A stretch of 64,000 bases of DNA, from the NCBI RefSeq assembly GCF_029277445.1, contig NZ_CP119566.1:899001-963000 (forward strand), written 5' to 3'. Below are positions 43,703 to 52,572 of this stretch, in pieces. Each line of letters starts with the position of its first letter. Positions within the stretch are counted from its first letter, which is position 1. Under the pieces are notes generated by a model. The model had not been told where the DNA came from, did no database searches, and worked only from the letters and a program-made list of their open reading frames with translations. The position numbers and the translations under genes are program-made. This DNA comes from Pararhizobium qamdonense. GTDB taxonomy: Bacteria; Pseudomonadota; Alphaproteobacteria; Rhizobiales; Rhizobiaceae.

Positions 43703-45708
43703 CGTCCGATCTCCAGCATGGTTTGCTCGGACAGGCTTCTCTGACCCGGCGTCTCGTTCCGCGTGGAAGTGCTTACCGGATCGCCAAGTCGCGCCGAGAC
43801 CAGCTTGCGGACCTCGAGTGCGCTGACCTGCCCCTTTTCGACCAGCAAGTCCGCCAGCTGATCGAGTTCGGTCCGGTAGTCCCTCAGGACGGCTTCGGTT
43901 GTATCGAGAGATGTCTTGAGGCGGGAGTCGACGGCATTCCAGAGCCTGGGGTCCCGCGCGCGAGGCCCCTCCAACGCCCCCAGTGCGCTTTCCATGTCGA
44001 GTCCGAGGTTGCGCCCGAAGCCGTAGTAGCGCTCGATGCCCGTCGCGAGGTCGGTGGCGATACAAAGGTCCGAGTCCCGTGCACCACCTCCGCTTGTCGA
44101 GTGATGGCCGAAGACGACGCGCTCGGCGGCGATTCCCGCCATGTGAAGTCCGATGCGGGCCATCAGGCTTTCCTCCGTCTCCCAGACACTCTGCCTTCTG
44201 CGGTATTCGACATGGCCCAGTGTGCCCGGCGCGTGGCCGAGCGGAACCCGACGCTTGATGACCACCCAGAGCAGTTCGTCGGGACTGGCGACCAGCGTCA
44301 CGATTGCGTGCCCGGCCTCGTGAATGGCGACCCTGCGGAGTTCCAGGTCCGACAAGGTCCGGCTAGGCTGCAGAGCGGCGAGCAGGTCGTTCTCTTCGAG
44401 CCGACGCTCCTCCTTCCTCACTCTGCGGCGTGCGTCACGGGCGACAAGTTCGATGTCGGCCCCGGTGTATCCGACACTCATTTCCTCGAACTGCCGGAGA
44501 TCGTTGGGAGCGTCAACGCCTCTTAGATGCTGCCGCAGGATGGCGACACGCGCGGCGGCATCGGGAAGCGGAATTCCGATAAGCCTTTCCAGTCGACCGG
44601 GTCTCAACAGAGCCGGATCGATAACGTCGGGAAAGTTGGTGGCTGCGACGACCACGACCCCGGACCTGCCGCCCGGCGGATCGAGGCATTCGAGGAGCCC
44701 GTTGATGACCTGCCGCTTGTAGTCGAGATTGTCCCCGGCGGTATCGCTGCTGCGATCGCCGAACGCGTCGAATTCGTCGATGAACAGGACACACGGGGCG
44801 GTTTTGCGTGCCTGTTCGAACGCGGCCCTCATCGCCTTGAGCATGTCGCCGAGGTGTCCCTTGGCCTGCCACCTGGCCGACGATGTCTCGATGATCGGCA
44901 CCCCGCACGTCGCGGCGAGGATCCGACCGTAGGTGGTTTTGCCTGTACCGGGGCGGCCATAGAGGACAGCGCCGCGATCGACATCGATCCATTCGATCTT
45001 GCCAGCTCGCCACGCGGCGAGGTCTTCCGCGAGCCGGATACCCCACTCGGCCGCCTCCCCGTACCCGTTCACCTCGTGAAGGGTCTTGCCTTCCTTTCCC
45101 GGCTGCGGGAGGAGGACGTTTTCTGGGGAGAGGACGTTGTCTCTGGCCATTTGCGCCGCGTCGGCTCGCCTGAGGCGTCCGATAGCGGACCGCATGGTCC
45201 TGTTTTCGTTTACCGCCATCCTAACCTTGCTGAACTCAATGCCCGCGAGATACTCGGCGTCCTCTTTCGTCATCCCCTTGAGGCCGACATCCCTCGCGGC
45301 GGCAAGGAAATGAGCGGGCCGGGGCGGCTCCAAGATGATCTCGACGTCTGCGATCAGCCTGACGCCGGAATCGAGCTCATCGAGATTGCGGCAGTGGAGG
45401 ACCGTACGCTTCGCCGCGAATACTTTCCGCAGGGAATTCAAGATCGGGATGTCATCGAGGCACGCGATATACAGACGTTCGTTTCCGTACTCGTCGTAAA
45501 GCGCTTCCGACTCCATAAGCTCCATGATCGCCATTTGGAAAAGGTTGCTCTCCGCGTTCAAACCGTCGGGTATCTGCAGAAGAGCCTTGAACCGAGCGTC
45601 GGGCTGCCTGAGAAACGGTCTGAGAGCCCTTCTCAGGCTGCACATGATCACCGCGGTCGAAAAGGTACGTCTCGGTCGGGTAGGCGTGATATGTCGTTTG
45701 GTCGTCAT
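43699..45708 (-). CDS. Soluble FtsH-like AAA+ ATPase with M41 zinc-protease domain
   Basis: A 669-residue protein. Residues 1-200 are a non-FtsH N-terminal domain with no transmembrane helix. Then comes an AAA+ module: Walker A GRPGTGKTT (251-259), Walker B VLFIDEFDA with D311-E312, sensor N358, and the second region of homology with RPGRLER. The C-terminal M41 peptidase has HEAGH (463-467) with a plausible third zinc ligand in GGARDSDLCIATD. FtsH itself is membrane-anchored; this version should be cytosolic with a different substrate-recruiting domain. It is the middle of a three-gene operon, 39 bp after a TnsA-like gene and overlapping a small gene. Confidence 0.88.
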   Translation of the reverse strand: MTTKRHITPTRPRRTFSTAVIMCSLRRALRPFLRQPDARFKALLQIPDGLNAESNLFQMAIMELMESEALYDEYGNERLYIACLDDIPILNSLRKVFAAKRTVLHCRNLDELDSGVRLIADVEIILEPPRPAHFLAAARDVGLKGMTKEDAEYLAGIEFSKVRMAVNENRTMRSAIGRLRRADAAQMARDNVLSPENVLLPQPGKEGKTLHEVNGYGEAAEWGIRLAEDLAAWRAGKIEWIDVDRGAVLYGRPGTGKTTYGRILAATCGVPIIETSSARWQAKGHLGDMLKAMRAAFEQARKTAPCVLFIDEFDAFGDRSSDTAGDNLDYKRQVINGLLECLDPPGGRSGVVVVAATNFPDVIDPALLRPGRLERLIGIPLPDAAARVAILRQHLRGVDAPNDLRQFEEMSVGYTGADIELVARDARRRVRKEERRLEENDLLAALQPSRTLSDLELRRVAIHEAGHAIVTLVASPDELLWVVIKRRVPLGHAPGTLGHVEYRRRQSVWETEESLMARIGLHMAGIAAERVVFGHHSTSGGGARDSDLCIATDLATGIERYYGFGRNLGLDMESALGALEGPRARDPRLWNAVDSRLKTSLDTTEAVLRDYRTELDQLADLLVEKGQVSALEVRKLVSARLGDPVSTSTRNETPGQRSLSEQTMLEIGR

Positions 45709-45747
45709 CGCTGTCTCTCTGAAATCTGGTTGCGAACGCTTGCGATT

Positions 45748-46350
45748 TCAGAGACGTATTCGGCGCACCGTCGTTTCAGGTCCGAGCAGGGCTTCGTCGA
45801 GATCCACCTCGATCAAGCCGGAAAGAATGAGCGCCGCGATCCCGGCGATGGGCTTCGTCTCCTGGATCGCGCCGAGGCACTCGGCGAGCGTCAGGCTGCC
45901 GTTCTCGTCGAGCGCAGTCAGAAGGCGAACCCGGTCCCCGAGGCTCGTGCGCCATCTTCCATATTGAAGGAGGTCACGAGCGTTCTGGAGCCGAAAACCT
46001 TCATAGACTTCGTCGTGAGAAAGCTGGCGATATTCTCCTGGTAGTCGTTCGCGGAATGTTGTCTCCGATGGTTTCCGGTCCGGAGCATCCAGAAAGTGTT
46101 GGCTACCGTCGATGTGAACGACGAGGAAATCAGGCGTCCCCTGTTCCGGATGGCCACCGTGATTGAGGGGCTGGCATTGCCAGGATAACACCGTTTGATC
46201 GACATCCAGCAGGCAGCCCACATCGCGTGCCGCTTGGTTGCGAAACAAAACGGTGCCATCGCATTTGACAGTAGGCAAGGGATGGAAGCTTTTGTTTGCG
46301 GGTAGCTTCGCCCGCACCGCGTCGGCCGCGGAATGCTCGATGGATCGCAT
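45748..46350 (-). CDS. TnsA/PD-(D/E)XK nuclease-like protein upstream of the AAA+ protease
   Basis: A 200-residue protein. The start MRSIEHSAADAVRAKLP has GAGG 6 nt upstream. Residues about 35-110 resemble the TnsA nuclease domain (LDVDQTVLSWQCQPLNH, GTPDFLVVHIDGSQHFLDAP): an acidic residue, the V-x-x-x-x-x-Q-P strand, the PDF motif, but no obvious E-x-K afterwards. The C-terminal half is a winged-helix-like region (RVRLLTALDENGSLTLAECL, then IAGIAALILSGLIEVDL). The layout parallels the tnsA product at 39,376. It is either a degenerate nuclease or a binding module. Same strand and close spacing imply an operon with the protease. Confidence 0.6.
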   Translation of the reverse strand: MRSIEHSAADAVRAKLPANKSFHPLPTVKCDGTVLFRNQAARDVGCLLDVDQTVLSWQCQPLNHGGHPEQGTPDFLVVHIDGSQHFLDAPDRKPSETTFRERLPGEYRQLSHDEVYEGFRLQNARDLLQYGRWRTSLGDRVRLLTALDENGSLTLAECLGAIQETKPIAGIAALILSGLIEVDLDEALLGPETTVRRIRL

Positions 46351-46698
46351 GACTTCCTCAATACAAATAGCCAGTGACGACGGACCGCGGTGCGGCCAGC
46401 GGATCAACGTACTCGTATCGAGTGGATCAGCGATTTAAACATGGAGAGAACAATATGGGAACAAACAGTGATGAGTCAATAAATAATTTCGCCTCGTTCA
46501 CCGTAACTGCATCTCTGGCGGAAATCCGCCAATAGCTCTACAGCCGCCGCGACCAGTCCATCGCGCCACCGGAAACGTTTGATTTGTGGTGTTTTTGCCG
46601 TAACACGCCGTCGATCGTGCCGACATGCGATTGGCTGCCGATGAACGTCATGATGACGTTGTCCGCTAGTTTGGTCCACGATTACGCACCTTCACGGA
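46351..46698. other. Intergenic region upstream of the protease operon
   Basis: About 350 bp between two minus-strand genes. It should hold the promoter of the three-gene protease operon and the end of the next gene. An AT-rich stretch is present near 46,440-46,500. No hairpin with a T-run and no gene were recognised. Confidence 0.4.
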
Positions 46699-47757
46699 TT
46701 ATAACGGATCGCGGCAGATCTCCGGTAGACTCCCGACGGCGAGAATTCTGCTTCGACACGTGGGCATCGAGTCCCCGAGTGGCTTCCAGTCGGTTGCGTA
46801 CTCGCTTCCGAATGTCCAGTCGTCGGTCCGAGTGTCCACTGGCGTGATGACCTCTTCGAGATATTCGGAATCGTGCAGAAGCTCGAACGTCGGAAGGAGC
46901 TCGTCGCTCCCGTCATCGACTTGATGCCAGTATCCGAGGATGTCAGTGGACGCGAACGCCTCGCCGAGCGTCATTTCGTCCGGTCGATGCGCTGAGCGGT
47001 CTACGGTTTTCCCCCTGAAAACTCCCGGCAATCCCTTCAGGGCTTGCTCTCTGGCTCGCAATTCTCCCAAGAGGGTGCCATCGCCGAGTTGTTTGCAGGA
47101 AACAGCGGGATTGATGTCACCTCCGGCGTCCATTGACCGCGCTGGCGCGTCGGGGCCGTTGACGTTCGAATAGACGATTGGCAAGCTCTGGTCGCTGACA
47201 GGAAACCAGACAACGCCTTCGAGAGCGTACATCCCGCATGGTGACAGGAATTTCCCCGGCGCAAGTTTCAGCTCCGCGTGGCCCCGTAGACTCGCGACAT
47301 CATCGACGAGCCTTCGCCCACCTCCCCCGAAAAATTCCCTGCCGTCATTGTATCCCTCATTGTCCCAGCCGAAGATTTGGGAAGAATAACGTTGCGTGAC
47401 GACATTCCCTTCACCCGCAACCAGGTGTACCAAATAGGCTTCGAACCTCGGGTCCTGGTCCGGATCGACGTGATGCCATTTCCCAGAAAGGATCACCGCG
47501 ACCGTATCCGCCAGCCTCAAGGCCCGTGCCTCCTTGCGGATCGACGTCTTATATTCGTTGATAAGCGAGGCAAGCTGGCCCTCCGGGTGGGATGCGGTGC
47601 CGCCGATGTAGCCGTTGATGGTCTTCCCCATCACTTCGATTGCGGCGTCGGGACCCGCGAATACCAACTGACCTTCGTACCAGCGAGTGTCCGGGTATCC
47701 GGCATCAACCTCTAGGGCGCGTTTGTATCTGGAGATGCGGTAGAGATGGGACGTCAT
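46699..47757 (-). CDS. Large soluble protein, unknown function
   Basis: A 352-residue protein starting MTSHLYRISRYKRALEVDAG. It has no signal or membrane segment and is acidic. The N-terminal 70 residues (FAGPDAAIEVMGKTINGYIG) and a glycine-rich GREFFGGGGRRLVDDVASLR segment look like folded domain elements. No motif I can name is present. Its codon use is like that of its neighbours and the frame is clean, so it is probably a real cargo gene. Confidence 0.7.
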   Translation of the reverse strand: MTSHLYRISRYKRALEVDAGYPDTRWYEGQLVFAGPDAAIEVMGKTINGYIGGTASHPEGQLASLINEYKTSIRKEARALRLADTVAVILSGKWHHVDPDQDPRFEAYLVHLVAGEGNVVTQRYSSQIFGWDNEGYNDGREFFGGGGRRLVDDVASLRGHAELKLAPGKFLSPCGMYALEGVVWFPVSDQSLPIVYSNVNGPDAPARSMDAGGDINPAVSCKQLGDGTLLGELRAREQALKGLPGVFRGKTVDRSAHRPDEMTLGEAFASTDILGYWHQVDDGSDELLPTFELLHDSEYLEEVITPVDTRTDDWTFGSEYATDWKPLGDSMPTCRSRILAVGSLPEICRDPL

Positions 47758-48244
47758 TCACTGCTTCCTTACAGCCGCGGACGGCCACGGTCGGCCGGAC
47801 GAACTCCGGGCGACGCCAGCTCTGCGGCGCTTTTCTGGGATAGACCTGCGAGCAGGTAGATAACGAAATCCTGGCCCGGATTTGGAAGGCTGGCAACCCC
47901 GAATACGCACAAAGATCAGATCGCTTCAGTCATCGATCAGCGACCTCCCGCATGGCGGGATAGCCGTCTTCCAAAAAGACATCGACGCGGTCGCCCAGCC
48001 ATCGACGATCACGCGCTCGATCTCGCCGGGATCGCGTTGAGGTCGTCGGATGGGATGGAGATGGACCGGAATTTTCGGCCTGCCCGCCATCTTCGGCGAA
48101 CTGATCGACTATGAACCCAACGTCTAATGCGTTGCCGAAGCAAGCGTGGTCAGCAGATCGATTTGGTCGTGGCGACTGCAACGAACAGTGCCGCAGACTT
48201 CGAGACGAGCCTTGTTAGCCGAAGGCGCCCGTTTCGGTCTGGCA
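47758..48244. other. Intergenic region with no supported gene
   Basis: About 490 bp. Open frames on both strands (for example 47,930-48,181) are arginine- and serine-rich and resemble nothing. It may hold the promoter of the 352-residue protein gene. Confidence 0.4.
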
Positions 48245-49057
48245 TTAAGTGTCCTCCACCCGGTATTCCGCCAGTTGTTGCGCGTGGAGATGTTTTCTTT
48301 GGCTGTGTCGGGCCAGCTCGAGCGCTTCGTAGATCGCGTCGATCTGAAAGTCGTTCAAGCCCTGTTGCCGCTTGCGCTCGTGAAGCCAAGAGCGTTGACG
48401 TTCGACACGCAATGGGCCGTGACCGATGTCCACGAGGTATGCGAATGCGTCCCGCCAGGGTTCGCCTTCGACCAAGGAGTACTTGAACGTCAACGCGGAT
48501 CTGGAATCCCACTGAAACTCGGGTGTGAAAAGCGCGATCTGAACCTTCGACGGGCGCGCCTTGATTGCGCGATCTGAAATCATCCACGACGTTTCGCTGA
48601 GAGCCGCGCTGATTTCGGCGTCGGCGTCAGTCGCGATCGGCGGATACGCCATCTGAGCTCCGTACGCAGCTTCCTTTGTGCTCTCGTAAGCACTCTGCAG
48701 CTTGGCCATCGAGTCGTCGTCGCCGGGTTTCGCCTGCTCCACGGTATCTCGGAAAACCTCGAGCGCATTGTTGAAGGTAGCCTCAACGTTGTCTACCACC
48801 ACCCCGGCAAGCTCTTGCGGATCGGTAAGCTCTTCCGCTTTATCTCGGTCGAACCCGTCGTGGAGGACAACGCGAGCGGCGCGCATGGAAGGCGCAGGCT
48901 CAGAGATACCGATGCCGTTGACCGGCGCTAGCCTGAATGCGGTCATGTGCCGGCGGGCCAAAAACTTCAGTGCCTCGTCCAATGCCTCATCGGCGCTTTC
49001 CATTATCTCGGCGGACGCGTGGATATGTCCGTCGATGATGAGATAGAGATACTTCAT
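48245..49057 (-). CDS. Helical soluble protein, unknown function
   Basis: A 270-residue protein. The start MKYLYLIIDGHIHASAEIME has GGAG about 9 nt upstream; the frame is open 72 codons further, but that portion crosses the candidate element end and is not protein-like. The centre (LTDPQELAGVVVDNVEATFN) and the C-terminus (QIDAIYEALELARHSQRKHL) are helical and charged. No membrane segments or known motifs. It is the last intact gene before the candidate right end. Confidence 0.7.
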   Translation of the reverse strand: MKYLYLIIDGHIHASAEIMESADEALDEALKFLARRHMTAFRLAPVNGIGISEPAPSMRAARVVLHDGFDRDKAEELTDPQELAGVVVDNVEATFNNALEVFRDTVEQAKPGDDDSMAKLQSAYESTKEAAYGAQMAYPPIATDADAEISAALSETSWMISDRAIKARPSKVQIALFTPEFQWDSRSALTFKYSLVEGEPWRDAFAYLVDIGHGPLRVERQRSWLHERKRQQGLNDFQIDAIYEALELARHSQRKHLHAQQLAEYRVEDT

Positions 49058-49263
49058 CAATTCTCGCTCCAAATTAATGCCTGTGACGTCTAAAACCTGA
49101 TCGGATCCTGTCGCTGCCGCAATCGGAAAACGGCTTGCTCCGTCTGGGGACCGTATCCAGGTTCTATGATTAAAGGGTTGCCGGAATTCGCCTTGTCGGC
49201 AACCCCGGCATCGCCGCATTTCCCAGATAAATGTTCTGCGAGAACTTGCGGCCTCGCAAGAAG

Positions 49264-49290
49264 TTGATTTCATTGAAATGTTTCGATGAC
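49264..49290 (-). repeat. Candidate right end of the mobile element
   Basis: TTGATTTCATTGA followed by CGATGAC. Read on the minus strand, this gives GTCATCG and TCAATGAAATCAA, matching the 13-bp block at 29,176-29,188 exactly and the outer block with one mismatch. The outer block faces outward at both sites. The flanks show no clear target duplication. Confidence 0.35.
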
Positions 49291-49342
49291 TGTTAGTCGC
49301 CCGCCGTCGGGTCAGACGGGTAACTGTGTTGAGTTAACCTAG

Positions 49343-49384
49343 CCGTTTCGTTTCCACACTTCCATGAAACGGTGTTGACAACAC
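49343..49384. promoter_or_regulatory. Nested palindromes in the right junction
   Basis: A 7-bp inverted repeat CCGTTTC / GAAACGG (49,343-49,349 and 49,366-49,372) runs into a perfect 13-bp palindrome GTGTTGACAACAC (49,372-49,384). The surrounding 450 bp is AT-richer and non-coding. It could be an operator, or a recombination or partition site. Function is unknown. Confidence 0.4.
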
Positions 49385-49507
49385 GAGACAGTTTTTCGGT
49401 CGCCCTGACGCAGCTCCTTCGAAGACAAATAACAAAATTTCACTTTAAGTCTAAGTGATGCTTCAACCCTTGGTCGCCTAAAAAGGTGGCGTCGAGCTCG
49501 GACTGGA

Positions 49508-50266
49508 GTGTACATGCAGCCGGAACCGCACACTATCACCTATGTCATCGGGGACGTCCATGGAATGGACAATCCATTTATTGGGCTGGTCCGGGCCATT
49601 GTCGACGACGCCAAGGCCAGATCTGCTCGGCCGAAGTTCGTGTTCCTTGGCAACGTCGCCGGGCGTGGCCCTAATTCGGAGCGTGTGCTGGACGCCATCA
49701 TCACGCTGCTGGACCGGAACCCGGGCTCATCGCTCGTGTTGGGCAATCAGGAACGCGTTTTCCAAGCGACGCTGCTTGGGGAACTGAACGAGCGCGAGTT
49801 CGCGAGATGGATGTTAAATTGCGGTCAACGACGCTTGTGTCTTACGGGATCGATAACATCTCGGTCTCCTACCGCGCTGCGGCGCGCATGATTGTAAAGC
49901 GCTATCCACGTCACCTGCAGGCGATGCTGAATTCCGAGCGTCTGTCATCGACGGCGAATATGCTTACGTCAGCGCCGGGGTTCGTCCGGAGCCATCGGCG
50001 AGTCCTTTCTAGATCACGAGGAGAAGTTCAATAAAATCATCGTTCACGGTTACACGCAGACCTGGCACCTGTTTCCCGAAGTCTTTGACAATCGCGTCGC
50101 GATTAACACGGGCGCTTTCAATTGCGGCCGTCTGACGGCGTTGGTGGTCGAAGACGGGAAGGCGACGCGCTTCCTAATGACCAAACCCCTGTACCCGAAG
50201 CAGGTCGAGCATTACGAACTCGACACGTTTAGGGTCCTCCTCGAGCCGGACGTACGGGCGGCCTGA
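49508..50266 (+). pseudogene. Degenerate Ser/Thr metallophosphatase gene
   Basis: Read with three frame changes, the sequence resembles the phosphatase at 31,127: TYVIGDVHGMDNPFIGLVRA, then FLGNVAGRGPNSERVLD, then SLVLGNQERVF, and at the end IIVHGYTQTWHLFPEVF and INTGAFNCGRLTALVVEDGK. Frames switch near 49,815, 49,955 and 49,995, each consistent with one lost base. The metal ligands are also changed: GDxxDRG reads GNVAGRG and GNHE reads GNQE. Both lesions argue for a true pseudogene rather than sequencing error alone. Confidence 0.8.
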
Positions 50267-50285
50267 CGTTGTTAGAATTTGTGTG

Positions 50286-50619
50286 ATGGATATCCGACGC
50301 CGAACTGGTCAAGTCTCCGGGACAGGATGCCGATATCTTTGTCGGAAATCTGGTCGACGAGAAGGACGGTGGCCCGGTCACCATCGGATACGGACGCTAT
50401 GCGCCAGGCCAGTCGCTCACCGAGACCATGGCCGTCCACGACACCATGATAGTCCTCGTAGGTCGTCTCTCTGTTTCCACGGGCGACGGAACCGTGACGG
50501 CAGGCCCTGGCGATATCGTTTACATGCCCAAGGGCGAGGCGGTGACGATTACCACGGAAGGCGAGGGCGCGCCGACGGCCTACGTGACCTATCCGCACTG
50601 GGCCGAGGCGCACGAATAA
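50286..50619 (+). pseudogene. Cupin-domain protein gene, frameshifted at the start
   Basis: The body reads DAELVKSPGQDADIFVGNLV, then TIGYGRYAPGQSLTETMAVH, then TAGPGDIVYMPKGEAVTITT, a small single-domain cupin (EutQ-like beta-barrel). The frame has no start: going upstream it meets TGA at 50,284. An ATG at 50,286 (ATG GAT ATC) is in another frame, and one extra base or two missing bases just after it would join the two. About 110 codons remain. Confidence 0.65.
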
Positions 50620-50709
50620 GCCTATCCCCGTGACCATTCAGCTTTCGGCAGGCGGAACAACACCAGTCCGTCCGATGTTCCCTGATTGCTGTAAACGGGA
50701 GGACACAAC

Positions 50710-51190
50710 ATGAAGATCGAAGACTTCGCAGACAAGAACCAGCGTTCGTATTGGAGCAGTTGTTCTCGGGGTCGCTCAGAGGATGGGTGTCACGCTCGGA
50801 CGTATAGGCGGCTTCCAGAACAGGTTCACGATCGAAGCCGAAGGTCGCTGGGACGCGTCGGCTAACACCTTGGCGCTGAAGGAAACCTACACGTTCGACG
50901 ACGGCCATATCGACATCCTGACATGGACGATCATCAAGGGTGGAGAAGGGCAATACGAGGGGCGTGAGACTTTGATCGAGGGGCTCGCCGACGGAGAACA
51001 GTCGGGCAATTCCTTCCACTGGCGCTATCATCGCAACGTGCCGAGCGCGGACGGAACGAAGTCCAAATTCGGTTTCAACGACTGGTTCTTCCTGCATGAC
51101 GACGGCAACCACATGACGGCGCACGCGTCCCTGACCAAGCTCGGGATCGAGTTCGCCACGCTCAATGCGTTTTACGAGCGCGTCGTTTGA
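50710..51190 (+). pseudogene. DUF3833-like gene with two frameshifts
   Basis: From ATG 50,710 the frame reads MKIEDFADKN. The next frame reads AFVLEQLFSGSLRGW, and the third reads GVTLGRIGGFQNRFTIEAEG, continuing to a normal stop with FGFNDWFFLHDDGNHMTAHA and LTKLGIEFATLNAFYERV. Joined, this is one protein of about 160 residues with the pattern of the DUF3833 family (beta-rich, lipocalin-like). Both shifts correspond to one lost base. Internal initiation at 50,783 would give a 135-residue N-truncated product. Confidence 0.7.
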
Positions 51191-51253
51191 TCCGGGGTCG
51201 CTCTTCTGAATAAGAACCGACTTGCGCGTTCGATATGCAAGTCGGCCCTACCG

Positions 51254-52552
51254 TCAGAGTTTGACAGAGGCTGGCGGTCCTCGGAAGGCATCAAGGCGCG
51301 ACGGCGCTTCAAGTCGCACGGGGGCGCCAGTTCGCGCGGACTCGTAGATCGCCTCCATCAGTACGTGGTCCTGCACGCCCTCCTCGCCAGGCGTCCGTGG
51401 CTTGCGGTCCTCGATGATGCATGTCGCCATGTGGTCGATCTCGGCGGCAAACTGGTTGTTAAGTGCGATTTCGACTTTCTTCTGCATGGACTTGTCGCCG
51501 TCCAGTTCCGTCACAGTCAGGCTCTGGCCCTCGTATTTGTAGGCATTCGCCATGTCCACGGTCGCCTTTTCGAAATTCAGTCGCTGATGCTTGTCGTCAC
51601 GCGCGCCGTAGCTCGTCAGACAGTTCGCGATGAAGTTCGACGGAAAGCGCAAGGTAAACGAGACAGTTTCCTCGACCTCGGCATATCGGGGATCGTCCGG
51701 CGGACTGTACTGCGTCGCCATGACCTCGATCGGTTCTTTGCCCGTCAGAAACCGCGCGGTGTTCAGGCAGTAAAGACCGATGTCGGGAAGCGACCCACCG
51801 CCCGCCAGCGCCTTCTTGTGCCGCCACTGTTCGGCTCCGTCCGCGGCGACGGTCTGGACGTTGATGGCCGACATGCCGACTAGGCGGCCGTAAGCTTGGC
51901 TCCGGACCTTTTCCGCCAGAAACAGGTTGGCGGCCTCGTACTGGATGCGGTAGGCGATCATCAGCCTTACGTTCTGCTCTTCGCAGACCTTCACCATTTC
52001 TCGTCCGTCGGCAGAGCTGACGGACATGGGCTTCTCACAGAGGACGTGCTTGCCAGCCTTCGCGGCCCGTTCCACGTATTCGCGGTGCATGCTGTTTGGC
52101 AGCACGACGTAGACGGCCTTGATGTCGGGATTGTCCTTTATGGCATCGAAGTCCTCGTAGTCGTAACAGGCTTCCGGCTTGATGCCGTACTGCTTGGCGA
52201 CGGCGGATAGCTTTTCCGGGGTTCCGGACACGAGGGCGACCAGCTTAGACTTTTTTGTTTCGGCGAAAGCGGGAAGGATTTCCTCAAGGCTCAAACGGCC
52301 GAGCGCCACGACGGCGAAGCCGACGCGTTCCTCGGGTGGCATTGGGGCCGACGGATTGCCACTCGGCGTTTCTTCGGGGCCGCGCCATTCCGGGAACTTG
52401 ACCTTCCCACCTTCGACAACTCCGGTGTCGACCTTGGTCGGCGCGGGATAGCTTTCAGCACTTGCTGGCGTTGTGGACAGAACCATCCCAGTCGCTCCAG
52501 CGGCTCCGAGCTTTAGAAGATTGCGTCTGTTGAATGCGATCGCGTCGTCCAT
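51254..52552 (-). CDS. Tat-exported Gfo/Idh/MocA family oxidoreductase
   Basis: A 432-residue protein. The twin-arginine signal FNRRNLLKLGAAGATGMVLS precedes a cleavage site after ASA. The mature part has the NAD(P)-binding fold (VGFAVVALGRLSLEEILPAF) and HVLCEKPMSVS, the EKP motif that defines the family. GGGSLPDIGLYCLNTARFLT carries the catalytic Asp region. This architecture resembles periplasmic glucose-fructose oxidoreductase. The substrate is unknown. It stands alone after the decayed genes, with a 20-bp gap to the small Cys protein gene upstream. Confidence 0.92.
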   Translation of the reverse strand: MDDAIAFNRRNLLKLGAAGATGMVLSTTPASAESYPAPTKVDTGVVEGGKVKFPEWRGPEETPSGNPSAPMPPEERVGFAVVALGRLSLEEILPAFAETKKSKLVALVSGTPEKLSAVAKQYGIKPEACYDYEDFDAIKDNPDIKAVYVVLPNSMHREYVERAAKAGKHVLCEKPMSVSSADGREMVKVCEEQNVRLMIAYRIQYEAANLFLAEKVRSQAYGRLVGMSAINVQTVAADGAEQWRHKKALAGGGSLPDIGLYCLNTARFLTGKEPIEVMATQYSPPDDPRYAEVEETVSFTLRFPSNFIANCLTSYGARDDKHQRLNFEKATVDMANAYKYEGQSLTVTELDGDKSMQKKVEIALNNQFAAEIDHMATCIIEDRKPRTPGEEGVQDHVLMEAIYESARTGAPVRLEAPSRLDAFRGPPASVKL

Positions 52553-52572
52553 GCCTGTCTCCTCGTGATGTC

